A stretch of 64,000 nt of DNA, taken from Climacium dendroides. Its lineage: Eukaryota; Streptophyta; Bryopsida; Hypnales; Climaciaceae. Shown piece by piece: positions 11,961 through 23,737 of the stretch (its first letter is position 1; each line of letters begins with the position of its first letter). The notes below the pieces were generated by a model that saw nothing but the letters and a program-made list of their open reading frames with translations, made no database searches and was not told where the DNA came from. A program made the position numbers and the translations under genes. The stretch covers positions 16,476,001 through 16,540,000 of the forward strand of contig OX467088.1 in the NCBI GenBank assembly GCA_950106755.1. Reading direction: 5' to 3'.

Positions 11961-13183
11961 TCGGAAACAACCGGCAGCTAGTGCAAAGTTAGCCGGTGGA
12001 ATGGGGAGAAGAAAAAAAAAAAAAAAAACATTTGCAATTTGAAAACATCTTTGAAAAAACGGTGAAGAAATCTATAAAAAATTCTATTTTGAATGAAAAA
12101 GTAGAGAAAAGAATCGGGCTGAGTTTTTCAAAAATCAGTTCAATATGAGAATTGAAGGAAATTAGTCGGTCATTTGCAAGTGTATATTTAGACAAGAGGC
12201 TAAAGAGGTAGTCCTTTTAACAACGAGACCTAAATCAAGAGTGCATGCAATTTTAGATGCATAAACCGTTAGAGACAACTAGGATTCCATCTATTAGAGA
12301 AAAATGATTTTCCAAAGGTACTTCTACATAGAGAAATTCCAACTTTTGAGTTGAATGACTTGAATCTATGGTGTTGGTAATCAAAAGAGGATTTTAGATT
12401 CTCTTAAAATGCATTTTTAAGACACCAATCATATGAAAAAACTACTACAAATTTTCAAAGTGCTGATGTATTTTTAAAACCAACCATGGACAGACTCTCA
12501 CTAATAGTGGGAATACATTTTAGGCAAGCCGTGGTTGTTGAGTTTTAGAAAGCGGTGGAAATTAGGTGCAGTTAGATTAGTAATTAGCAGATGATGGGTA
12601 CTGAGCACTGGATGGGGTTTAACTTTGAGAACTCAAGGACAGTTTTTTAACTTAACTTCAGTTAACTCACCATGTGTCATTGTCTGAATCCAACTAAGTT
12701 TATGGGTTTGATTCCAACTTCAGTATATTTCAGGATCAAAAAAGAAAAAGTCTACGGGCCTTAAAGGTGCTGTGAAAGAGAAAGAAAAATTTAAAAAAAA
12801 TCTGTGTGGGGTTGGATGGAAAAATGGTCAATGTGACAGTTCAGTTGTGATCCTTTTTTTTTATTTTTGTTGTCGAAAATGTCGCTTTTGGGGTTAGGTA
12901 AACTCTGATGGAGACCCCATTTGAAATGCCACTTGTGCATTTGTCACTGGCGTCCAAGTTGGGGCGCATGGTTCTAGATATCAGTGTTTTCGAGTTCTGT
13001 GTAAATGCTTTCAGCTTTTTGTTTTCTGTTTTTTTCATTTTTTGTTTTCCATTTTTAAAACTATGCTTCCAGTTTTGGGGGCCACGAACCAAATACCTTA
13101 TGCAACTTGGCATACCATACTACCACTCACTGCATGGCTTCATCAACTGGAAAGAATTAGGCAATGCTATTTGTCATTCTCTC
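11961..13183. other. AT-rich intergenic DNA
   Basis: Contains a poly-A tract at about 12010-12028 and otherwise nothing recognisable. The + frame 12908-13288 is hydrophobic low complexity that runs into the minisatellite and is not considered a gene. Confidence 0.5.
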
Positions 13184-13756
13184 TTCAGATTCTACACAGA
13201 AAACATGGTTTTAATCACTGTTTTTTTCAGTGCAACATCTTCAGATTCTACACCACAAAAACATGGCTTTAATTACTGTGTTTTCTAATGCAACATCTTC
13301 AGATTCTACATGGAGAAAACATGGTTTTAATTACTGTTTTTTCATTGCAACATCTTCAGATTCTGCATGGAGAAAACATGGTTTGAATTACTGTTGTTTC
13401 AATGCAACATCTTCAGATTCTGCACCGAGAAAACATGGTTTTAATTACTGTTGTTTTAATGCAACATCTTCAGATTCTGCACCGAGAAAACATGGCTTTA
13501 ATCACTGTTTTTTCAATGCAACACCTTCAGATTCTACATGGAGAAAACATGGTTTGAATTACTGTTTTTTCAATGCAACATCTTCAGATTCTACACCAAG
13601 AAAACATGGCTTTAATTACTGTTTTTTCCCATGCAAGATCTTCAGATTCTACACCAAGAAAACATGGTTTTAATCACTGTTTTTTCCAATGCAGCATCTT
13701 CAGATTCTACATGGAGAAAACATGGTTTTAATTACTGTTTTTTCAATACAACACAA
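13184..13756 (+). repeat. 57-bp minisatellite, about ten tandem copies
   Basis: The block TTCAGATTCT recurs at 13184, 13240, 13298, 13355, 13412, 13469, 13526, 13583, 13641 and 13699, giving spacings of 56-58 with 57 the commonest. Each unit also carries GAAAACATGG and ACTGTTTTTTCAATGCAACA with small variations. As 57 equals 19 codons, a + frame stays open across most copies (13230-13673) and yields a 19-residue repeat containing NATSSDS and RKHGFNYC. Single-base insertions at the first and last copies change frame. A coding role is unlikely. Confidence 0.9.
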
Positions 13757-14008
13757 GGTTTTACTGAGCACATCACATGCAGTTGAACGTAGCCTTCAGC
13801 ATATGCCCACTGCCTTTCATTCATGCACCCTGCTCATCACATTGAATCTCCACCTGTCCACTATGAAGTACTGATGAAGTACTCTAGCTACTCATGACGG
13901 AAGTACTATTGGATGTAGAATATTCGACACCTTCTACTAGAAAGCCAAGCTGGTGACAATGCATACTGCTGAATGTTATCGGCACTATGGACAATGTTTT
14001 TTCATGCG

Positions 14009-14331
14009 TAAGGTAGGAGGTCCATAAATCACCCATTCAAGAGCTGATATTGAAGTTTTAAGTGGTGGAGCTTCTTGCAATATTTTTTGGTAAATTCTTC
14101 TTGAAAGAGGAGAGGAATTGGCATCTAACCCAAGTTGTTTCATATATTTTGGAGCTTTGTGGAAATTAGTTATGAAATTTTGAAGTTGAAGTGGCATAAG
14201 GCTCTAAAATGGCCCACCTCTTCAAATGTACATTGTTTGTGCATTGTTGAATGCTATAAAGTACAAATAGTGTACATTTGAGGAGGTACATGATTTTTGA
14301 GCTTGTGTGCTTTTAGAACCTCCTACCCTTA
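14009..14331. mobile_element. Repeat family A member with GGTAGGAGGT termini (MITE-like)
   Basis: The left end is AAGGTAGGAGGT at 14010-14021; the right end is its near reverse complement, ACCTCCTACCCTTA, at 14318-14331. The interior shares long blocks with other members, including TTTGTGGAAATTAGTTATG, AAATTTTGAAGTTGAAGTGG and AATGTACATTGTTTGTGCAT. About 320 bp, non-coding. Related copies or fragments lie at 26400-26500, 29575-29670, 30530-30720, 34766-34920, 36990-37288, 39387-39884 and 53690-53905. Confidence 0.65.
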
Positions 14332-17290
14332 GACCACACTAGCTTTGGAGATTAATCGATTAGTAAATAGTTAAATGCACTATCCTATGAAAAAGGGACA
14401 TATATAGATCTTATCAGTTAATTAACCACTTTGCAAATCAAAATAAATAAATAAAATACCCAGTTCCCATACCCCTCCGAAAACCAAAACAATGGGGGGA
14501 CATATACACTCAATCAAAAAAATAAAACCATTAGATGACATTAAGGTCTTGAACAAGGCCTTGAGTTCCTAGACATCAGAGAACAATGGCCCAAAAAAAA
14601 ATCGAAAAATTGCAAAGCCTGATTTGTGCAGGACAGTTTTATGATATGAAATTTTTAAAAATGAGTAAAAAAAACATTTGTTTACATAGGATTGGAAACT
14701 TCACCACATCATAAATTTGACATGGTCAAGATATTGTCAAGTTAAATAATATTATTTAATTAATTTGTTTTTTTAATTTATTAAGAAAATTTAAATATTT
14801 TGACCAATAGTGCACTAATTCATAGCTTTGGGAACAAGCCTAAAATTTCTATCTAATGATTTGATTTGCCCATCCACCTTAAAAAAAAATGTTTTAATAT
14901 GAAAATAGAATTAGGAATACACATCTAGATGTGATATATTGAATATGAATTTTTGTTATGGTATACTAATATGGTACATGTTAAGAATACAAGTATTGCT
15001 ATGGGAATACATAATACAAGGTCATATTGTATGACATATATGTAGATACACATATATGGAATATGGAATATGGTTGTAATATGATATCAATTGCACCCAA
15101 AGAGATTAAAAAAATATGCATATGGGTGTAATCAAATAATTCCCAAAAAATATTCATATCTAAATATTCAATCACTTATTTAAGGAGTCAAGTGAGTTTT
15201 TAGTAGTTTGTCACCTATGTATTGAAATGAGACTTAGGCCAAGAAATCCCCCAATGATGCACAATCTAATATGGTAAATTGAGATACAAAAACCATTATA
15301 CCATCAAAATTGTGAGCAAGACTCATTTATCAGAACAATGGAGTTAATTGTAAAGTGTATACAATGTAGGACCACTAGTTGAAGTTTGGAAAAAATACAG
15401 GACAAAACTCCTTGGAGCACCAAAATTGAGGTCCGAGAGAAACTTAGTACCATATTTCTTTTGTACTATTCTTAATTAAACCTTCCTTTAACACCCGTTG
15501 ACAAACTCAGGATGAACTTTATGATTAACTCTAATGCCCTACAAGCTCTTCAATCCAAACAAATAAAAGTGTGTTATCTTTTGTATTGTCTTTTGGAATT
15601 TGGTGTTGGATCTTCACCAAACCAACTTTTAAGTTTATACTAGCCCTAACAAAAAAAGAACAAATTTGTTTTCAATATTTACATGGAAACTTATCAATCC
15701 AAATGCTTATTTCCAATAAAGCACTAGGCATGGTGTGTCAAAAATTCCATGTGAGCTACAAAGTATCAAAAATTAGCAATTTGTTGCCCAAAAAATGACC
15801 AAGGCCATATACTTGTATAGAAATTTTGAATTTTTTGACGCAACATTTTCACCAATTCCAATTTGAGATCTCTTAGTATTAGAATTTCCTAGTTGATTAT
15901 GGGCCAAGATGTTTTTTTTGCATGCAATCAACTTTGGACGTCTTGTGCAAAAACTCTTTTTTACTTTTAAAAATTGACAAGTATGTAACTAACACAGTTG
16001 TATATCAATACCCAAAATATGCAGAACCACACATGGTTTCCAAAAGAGGATATATATAGCATTAGCACATTGATTGTTAAGCTCTTACAAAATTTCTAAA
16101 AGAGGTACACACATAATTTTCCTACTAGTTGTAAATTTTTTGAACAAAACCCTTGTGTGAAATAAATTCAACATATGAAACCCTCTCCAACCAACCATAT
16201 TTGTATTTTTGAAAGAACCTATGGAACTTGCAAACCATATGGAACATATCTATATTTTTTGCTTGTGAATATGTATATACTCTATGTCTATATTTGTATT
16301 CTATGAATATATTTTTATTCTATATTTTTTATCAAAATTTGGACAACCAAGGTTGTCTATCCCGAAGGCATCAACAACTTTGGTTTTTTCACAAGATCAA
16401 TAGCATTTAGGGGGGAGAGAGTTCTTCGTGAATTCCAATGGTTCTTGATTTTTCCAAGGGAAGGGGGGAGGAATTGAATTACAAGCATCATGTTGGTATC
16501 TTTTGGGTACATATCCAACATGGTATTTCAAAAAATAATATTCCTACTCATTGCAAACACTCTAATCTTATAATCTATTACATCAAAGTTTCCAAATTGC
16601 TTCTTCCACATTCCTATAGTCACCTTGTACCATTTCATACCGCTCTCATCTTATGATCTACTAAGGTGGAACTACCCAATACTACCAATTACCCAATTCC
16701 ACCACCTACAAGTTCCTCCCATTTCCACCACACGTTCCTCCCATTTTCGTCACTGACATATCTATCACCACAATTATATTAATTCTTCACCATGATGGCA
16801 ATGCACTTGGGGAGCTGACACATCAGCCCTATGCTTCGACAATAGTCTAGTCATGCTTCAACAACGGTCTAGTCATACTTCAACAATGGTCTAGTCATGC
16901 TTCAACAAGGGTCTACTCTCAGTTGAATATTTTAGCTTTGAAAAAAATCACAAAAAAAAATATCCAATTCTTGCCGGAATGTCTTCTATTCTTCTTTTTA
17001 CAATTGACTTCTCTCAAACAATTCAACCTCTTCAAAAATAGGTGAGCAGCTCACAAATAGCTTCTCCAAAGTACCTAGATAGCAAATCCGTGTGGTAATG
17101 GGTAGTTCTACCTTACGTCAAAATTCTTTTCCCTCCACATTCCTCCACCACATTCCTACAGTCACCGCCTCATACCATTCCATACCGTCCAAATTCCAAA
17201 AACACTTTTTTTTACTTTTTCATTTTTTTGGTCCATTTTTTTTCTTCTCGTTTTTTCCCCCTCCCCAGCACCCCGGAAAGCCACACAATT
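14332..17290. other. AT-rich intergenic DNA
   Basis: No gene seen. The open frames (for example 15571-15798, 16228-16410) are AT-rich and lack coding character. The stretch 15390-15510 shares a block, CAGGACAAAACTCCTTGG and following bases, with 47455-47545 near the PTST2 gene. A four-copy 22-bp tandem lies at 16834-16920. Confidence 0.55.
16834..16920 (+). repeat. 22-bp tandem repeat, four copies
   Basis: Four successive units of the form CTTCAACAACGGTCTAGTC plus AT and one variable base, each 22 bp with one to three changes. Too short and AT-neutral to be coding. Confidence 0.85.
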
Positions 17291-17940
17291 TCTAATAGCC
17301 CAGTCCTTTACCATGCAAGTGCACTCAACAATTCTTCCTCGACCGTTATCCCCATTCCCTTCTTTTTACTGTACCCTAACTTACTCGTCGTCGGTTTGAG
17401 CTTCGTGGTCGCGGAACTCGTCGGCTTCGGCTTTGGGAGCCACAAGTCCCAGTCTGTGGGGGCTCCATTCCCCAAGGAAGCCATCATACATACGGTACGT
17501 AAAAGTGCCCACCTTATTATTATTATTATTATTCTTATTTTTTTTGGAGGAAGAAGAAGGAGTATACATAAAACTATTGTTGGGGAATGGAATGTGGGAG
17601 ATCCCAACCCCCGGACCCCAACCGAACTTGCCTCCATGGGGTGCAGAAAAGACAAGGTACGGATTAATTAATAAATAAATGCGCAAGGTAGGGCGAGGCG
17701 AGGCCGGCGCTCGGTCAAGGGGTTGGGGGTTGGGGCATGGAATATCCAATGGCGGAAGCACAGTAGTTACAGACAGCATAAAGTTGGCCGGGGTACAGTT
17801 GTCACTTGGGAGGCTGCGAGGTGGACGACACCCCAAAATTGAGCATATGGGCGGTGTGTGCCGGGAAATTGGGAGGGCAATATCTCGGTCGAGTCTATCG
17901 CAACAACTAATGAGCGGCCGTCTTGCGGAAGAGGAGGCTT
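17291..17940. other. GC-richer island, possible gene fragment
   Basis: This block stands out in base composition from DNA on both sides. Open frames exist on both strands. On the - strand, 17381-17836 contains MYDGFLGEWSPHRLGLV followed by an acidic tail, and an overlapping - frame (17308-17655) contains MMASLGNGAPTDWDLWLPK. On the + strand, 17228-17671 and 17679-18059 are open. A TTA/ATT microsatellite at about 17514-17532 sits between the two open parts. No family is recognised. It may be a decayed exon pair or a fragment captured by the adjacent repeats. Confidence 0.3.
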
Positions 17941-17944
17941 GTGT

Positions 17945-18665
17945 TTTACCCCCCCGGGGGGGAAAGGGGCAAGAACCTTTTATTTGCTACGCAAATTTTT
18001 TTTGTTTTTTGGAAAATTTTGAGTTCATATTTGAAATCAGAAGGCCCCAAATTAGCTAGGAGAGGTGGTAGCAATGAAATGAATATGGCACAAAATAAAG
18101 GGTCTCTTTTTTTCTTTTCTTTTTTTTTACATTCACCCTTGGTTGGACCTCTGCATGAGGCTCGTTTGCATGGGTAGGGAAGATTGACCCCCGTGTTTTA
18201 ACCCTGGAGAAAATACTGAATTTTTTTTATTTGCCGCCTATCACAAAATTTGAAAATTTTGAATTCATACTTGCAATCAGAGGTCCTCAAATCAGTAGGG
18301 ATATGCGAAGAAATACAAAATTGATGCGGCACAAAATAGCTGGCAATTTTTACATTTACCCTTGAATGGTGGGAATAAGAGGGTCAATCCTCCCTGGCCC
18401 TCGTTGCTTGGCCAAGGAGAACTGACCCCCTCATTGCCCCAGCTGAAGGTTAATTGTGAAAAAAGCCCCCTATTCTTTTGCCATGATTTTTTTAACATTT
18501 CCACACTAGTCCTAGCTAATTTGGGGACGCGGATTGCAAATCTGAATTCAGAATTTGCAAAAAAAATTCATCTGATTGCAAATAAAAAAATTCCAGTGTT
18601 TTTCCCAGGGGTAAAACGGGGCAATGAGGGGGTCAATCCTTGCTTGGCCCTTGTTGCACTAGTAT
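17945..18665. repeat. Repeat family E cluster: two direct and one inverted copy
   Basis: Three related units at about 17945-18190, 18195-18440 (same orientation) and 18440-18660 (inverted). Shared blocks are TTTGCAATCAGAGG, CCCCAAATTAGCTAGG, GGCACAAAATAG and a terminal GGGTCAATCC next to TTGGCCC. The inverted arrangement could fold into a hairpin. Short open frames here are by-products of the repeat. Confidence 0.7.
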
Positions 18666-18809
18666 AGACTTGACCCAATATCTCACATGATGCTGAATTG
18701 GGGGCCAAGAATGGGGGGCTTTAAGGTACAGTGGAATTGGGGATGTTGGACACTTGGGCCAAGTATTCTACAGTAGTTTTGAACTGGCGGAAGCTGCATG
18801 GAACCAAAT

Positions 18810-19252
18810 GCAGGACGTTAAATAGTGCCATCGAAGGTGGGCCTGGTGAGGTGGATTTACCCCGGGAAAAAAGCAGGAATTTTTTATTTGCCACATATGA
18901 ATTTTTTTTGCAAATTCTGAATTCACATTTGCAATCAGAGACCCCAAATTAGCTAGGTGTCTACAACGTACACTAGACATGGCTCAAAATAGGGGGCTTC
19001 TTTTTTACTTTTATCCCTACAACACAAATTTTATCCGGGGAAAACGAAGGAATTTTTTATTTGCCACATATGAATTTTTTTTTGCAAATTCTGAATTTAT
19101 ATTTGCAATCAGAGACCCCAAATTAGCTAGGTGAAGTCTACAATGTACACTAGACATGGCTCAAAATAGGGGGCTTCTTTTTTACTTTTATCCCTACAAC
19201 ACAAATTTTACCCTGCTTGGCCCACCTTCAATGGCACGAATTAACATCCTGC
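18810..19252. mobile_element. Family E element with 34-bp inverted termini enclosing a recent 173-bp tandem duplication
   Basis: The arms 18810-18843 and 19219-19252 are reverse complements at about 30 of 34 positions. Between them lie two nearly identical direct copies, 18876-19033 and 19049-19210, offset by 173 bp. Each contains TTTATTTGCCACATATGAA, CAGAGACCCCAAATTAGCT and GACATGGCTCAAAATAGGGG. Only a handful of differences separate them, so the duplication is much younger than other repeats here. Non-coding. Confidence 0.8.
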
Positions 19253-19312
19253 GAACCAAATTACTTAAATGACATGTGTGGTGAATTTCCTGAGTTTCTG
19301 TTTGGAACTTCA

Positions 19313-20305
19313 GGTAACCCTTAACCCCTCACCGCCCAAGGCCTAACCATGTCAAAAAAACAACCTTGCTTTTTCAAGTGTTATAAGTCTAAATGTGAGT
19401 ACGTTATGAAAATCTCAACCGTACAATCTCATAGTGTGCATGTTGTAGATGGTGTAAATCAAATTTGGGGTCATTTGACCGTATAGATTGAAAGATTATA
19501 ATGTTTTAGTGTTGACAAAAGATGCTGAAATTTTCCTAAAAAACACATTTGGAGGTGAAATTCGATTTCTAAACCTACTCAAATGAAAAAACTTTTAACT
19601 ACAGAGTGATTTAAAATCAAAAGACAAACTCTTTGGTGGAAGAAAAAAAAATCATTCAATTGACTCTTTGCGTTTGCAAAATTGTTTCAAAAAACAGTGA
19701 AAAAAAGTAGCCAAAAAACACATCTATGGCTGAACCTACCTCTACTAAAATGCTTCTCAGTTAATCATAACTTCTTGGATTGATATGAAATTTTTACCAC
19801 AAGAACTAGACTAGTATGCGCAACTTTTCCAACAAAAATTATTGAAAACAAGCCTTGTCTGAAGAAGTTATAAGCCGCTGAAGTTCACTGTAATGCAAAC
19901 ATGTCTGAATTTTGAACTTCGAATTGCTCCCAAGAATTCAAAACAACTTGCATTGACATTAAATTTTTTTCACAATAAGTAGATTTTATGGGGAACAAAA
20001 CCCAACAAATTTTATTGAAAACTAGCATTTGATGAAAAAGATACGAGCCCCCGAAGTTGCAGCCATCTCATTGGAGTGTGGTGAACTCAAATTGAACCTG
20101 CGAACTTTGAATGGCTTTCAAAAACTCATTACATCTTGGATAGATCTAAAAATATTACCACAAAAAATAGACTATTATGCGCAACTTTCTCAACAAGTTT
20201 TATTGAATTTAGACATTGGATGCAAAAGTTACAACACTTTGAAGTTGATTGCTAGACTGTGTGAGGACACTTTTGGTCCCCTTGGGCGGTGACGGGTTAA
20301 CCCCT
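19313..20305 (+). mobile_element. Family C element 1, TIR-bounded with internal ~180-bp tandem repeats
   Basis: The ends TTAACCCCTCACCGCCCAAGG (read as 20+1; 19321-19341) and its complement at 20280-20300 match at 20 of 21 positions. The body has a unique left part (19350-19740) followed by about three diverged tandem units, marked by TAGACTAGTATGCGCAAC near 19805 and related blocks near 19980 and 20167. Each unit also has a block around TTGGATTGATATGAAATTTT and a block around CAACAAGTTTTATTGAA. Homologous elements lie at about 27294-28670 and, inverted, 55178-56175. No transposase is encoded, so if mobile it is non-autonomous. No target duplication was recognised. Confidence 0.7.
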
Positions 20306-21103
20306 AAACGTCTGCACTCTTCTCTAGAATTGACGATTTGGAGAAAAGCATTATAAAGTGCTATTTGGAAGAATATTTTAGAAGTGATATACAAAGGAAA
20401 GTTGTAGATTTTGAATTTTAGATTCCATCTATTATGGTTAGATTCACAAATGCTATCACCAATATTTTTCTATAAATTTGGAAAGGAAAATTTCAAAATT
20501 CCTTCAAAATTTGATTACAGGCAAAATATTATCATTTTTTGAGCAAAATTGATTGGAATGGATTCATAATGAGTTTTTTTTGACGTGGTGATTTTTTAAA
20601 AATTTTGTGTTCTTTACATCTATGACCTCATTTTTGCAAACCTAGTTTTGAACTAGAATCAATGCAATTTGACCACTTGACACGCTTCCGTATTTGTAAT
20701 TTTAGAAAAATTTGTATTCTAGTAACACCAAATCCAACCATTAGATAAGACAAGAACTTAATAAAGTATCACCAAAAATTAGGATGACTTTCATCTAAGC
20801 AAGAACAAGATAGAAATAAGAACTTCAATCTATTCATTGTCCAAAAAATGGACATTGGAGCATTCTAGGATTAAAGGACAATGGGGTGACTTTGGAAATC
20901 ATCAATTTGTATGATTGTGTGAAGCCATTGGCTTAAAAAATTATAAAAGCACTCATTGTAAGACAAACTACTATAGAAGACTTCCCCTTTTTTTGCAAAA
21001 TTCCGAGGATGAATAGTTGCACTTCTGTCCTATATAAAAAGATCCTTTGTCATCCATTGGACGCAAAACGTTGGCCTCGACGTTTAAAGGGAAACTCTTA
21101 AAT
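20306..21103. other. AT-rich DNA with a diverged family B half copy
   Basis: 20306-20915 shows nothing recognisable. The stretch 20920-21090 is a diverged half copy of family B, sharing GCACTCATTG, GGATGAATAGTTGCACTT and CTTTGTCATCCATTGG with the foldback immediately to its right. Confidence 0.55.
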
Positions 21104-21556
21104 GATGAGTTCGTCACTATGAAAATCATCTGTTTGGGTATCATGTGAATTGTTGGCTTAAAAAATGAAAAAGCACTCATTGGGAGACAAGGTATTGTAG
21201 AAGACTTTTCCTTTTTCTACAAAATTTGGAGGATGAGTAGTTGCACTTCTGTCCTGCATGGACAGATTCTTTTTCATTCATTAGCTAAAATACGTCCTTA
21301 GCATCTTTTATGGATTAAGATAGAAGCACCAATAGTTGAGCATTTAATCCACAAATGACTTGGAGGACATTTGGCCGATGAATGAAAAAGAATCTCTCCA
21401 CTTATGATAGAAGTGCAACTACTCATCTTTTAAATTGTGAAAAAAGGGAAGGTCTTTTACAATAGTTTGACTTCCAATGAATGCTTTTTTCATTTTTTTT
21501 AAACCAACAATTTACAAAATATCCAAATAGATGATTTCCATGGTGACCAACTCATC
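21104..21556. repeat. Long foldback (family B): ~205-nt imperfect arms, short loop
   Basis: The left arm (21104-about 21310) and right arm (about 21345-21556) are reverse complements through most of their length. The right arm read backwards repeats GATGAGTT, AAATCATCT, AATTGTTGG, GCATTCATTGG, GATGAGTAGTTGCACTTCT and GATTCTTTTTCATTCAT in the left arm's order. The loop contains TGGATTAA and TTAATCCA, which extend the stem. An RNA copy in either direction would form a stem of about 200 base pairs. No coding frame. This could be a MITE or a source of small RNAs; expression is unknown. Confidence 0.75.
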
Positions 21557-23737
21557 TTTTGAGGGTTAAACGATTTTGGAGTAGATAGTAAGGAGTATGA
21601 GGTGATGGAAATTTTTGCCATGTAAGAAGACACAAAATATTGGGATTCTCAATTATCTTGAGTTTTATTCCTTGAAATTGAAGTTTTATTCTATGAATTT
21701 TAGGAGCCAAAAAGTCACTTTTGATCCATAGCCAATGTCTAGTCTTTTAATTCTGATCATTTAAGAACTACTTTCCTACTCACTACTTCCTACTTTCTTG
21801 CTCACTATTTGGGAACATTTGTTATGACCTTATTAGTCCCAACCTTGAAAAGGACAAAAGAAAAACACATTCCAATTAAGTTTGAGTTTCAGACTATATA
21901 GGTTGGGTATTGGACGTAGTTGACAATTGGTGCTTCTACCTTAATTATGTAACGTTGTTGCGGACACTAAGGTAATTTTACACCTAAAATTACACGAGAG
22001 CTCTCTGGTATGACCAATATGCTCTAGAAAATGAACAACTATTTTTGCACATTGGTGAAGGACTACAAATTAATATGCAAGTTGTTCCATAATCTTTGGA
22101 TACATTGTAAATTAATTCCAAATTTTCAAAGATGCAAGGTGTAGGGTGCTTAAAGTGTCATGTAGGTGATGCATCTAAAATGCATTTGATGCACATGAAG
22201 AATGACACTAGAGAAGAAGTTAAAGCAACAAAAGGTATACCCAAAATTGTCCACTTCTAAGGTTGTCACCTCCATAATACTATAAATAGATTTATATACT
22301 ACTCAAACTTCACCTTATAATTTTTTCTTGTCATGCGTTTTATTTTGGGTATCCTCCTTATTTAGTTTTCCTTTAAAAATAGGGATCAATTTTGAGAACT
22401 AGTCCATTTTTGGCCTTATTCGTTAAAAAGAGACAATCTACACATTTTGAGACTACAACCCTAAAACAGTTATAGTGATTTATCCTTGAGTCGAGGATAA
22501 GATGAGCCTGCAACCTTTGGGAAATCAAAGGTTTTTATATATATTAATACATTGAAATCTCAACTTATCAAATAGTCTTAAAATTGAACAATTATTATGA
22601 TTTATCTTTGAGTCGAGGATAAAAATGAGACTACCAAAAGTCTCAATATAACGAATATGGCCTTATTTTAGGTGTAATTACTTTAAAGAGGTGGGCTTCC
22701 TTTTTTTTGACACAAATGAAACAAAATAAAGGTGGGCTTCCATATGAATCCTAATAGGTAAAAAAAGTACTAAAAGATAAGAAACATTCCACTGTTCCAC
22801 CAAATATCAATGAGCATGGAAGTAGGAGGGTAAGTTCCACTGATATCAATGCATTCCACATTGTAGAAGAAACACAGAATTTCTATCTATATTCCAGTAT
22901 TGGGGGTGCACATGTGTACCCACAAACCGATACATGTAATAAGGCCCTTGGTGTTTGATGGATGACATAGAAGATGATGACATAGATCCTTCTATGTAAG
23001 ACTAAAGTAAAAATGTTCATCTTTGAAATTTTGTGTAGGAAAGGGGAAGTCTTGCACAATAGTTAAACTTCCAATAACTACTCTTAGATTTTTTTAACCC
23101 TAAAAAGATAAGACCTATTACCAAAGTACTTTGCCAAAAATGATACAATTTTTGGACCAATAGGTGCATTTTTCATTTCTATGGTGATCTAAAAAGTCAT
23201 CTATTGACTAGTTTTTGGTTAGCATGGCATTACAAAGTTAAAATAAAAGCCCTAGAACAATGGTGCTAGTATATGAGCATCAAGATGCAAGCATGTGAGC
23301 TTTGAGCATACATATAAGTAAATATACTACAACCATTGAAGGTGCTAAGAATGCAAACACCTATAATATAGGCACCTATATCATAGATACACTATGATCG
23401 TGGAAGGTTTCTGTAATATAAACACCTATAATATAAGTGTATAGTCTTCTAGGCTCATGTGTTCATGCTCCTAGACTCACATAATAGCACCCCTCATGTG
23501 CTTATAATACAAGTACCTATAATATAGGCACCTATAATATAAATATCCTATAGCCATGAAAGGTGCTTATAACATAGGTACTTATAACAATCTAGCAACC
23601 ATGCTTTATTAAAGATAATGTGTATAGATAGAATCAAGTTTACAATTAGAAGTTATTTTTCACTTATAAAAATCATTTTTAAAAAAATTAATTTTTCATA
23701 AATTTTTAAAGTAATTTTTTGGGGGGTTATAAATACT
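21557..23737. other. AT-rich intergenic DNA with short tandem motifs
   Basis: No gene seen. A block at 21918-21945 (TTGGTGCTTCTACCTTAAT) is a near reverse complement of 21313-21338. A family B fragment in inverted orientation is at 23020-23100. From about 23330 to 23590 the motif CCTATAATATA recurs irregularly six or more times. Two copies of a block containing TTGAGTCGAGGATAA lie near 22485 and 22605. Confidence 0.5.

Noticed and set aside
13184..13756. Possible CRISPR-like array of regular repeats
   Set aside because: The whole 57-bp unit is repeated without unique spacers, and the genome is a plant's.
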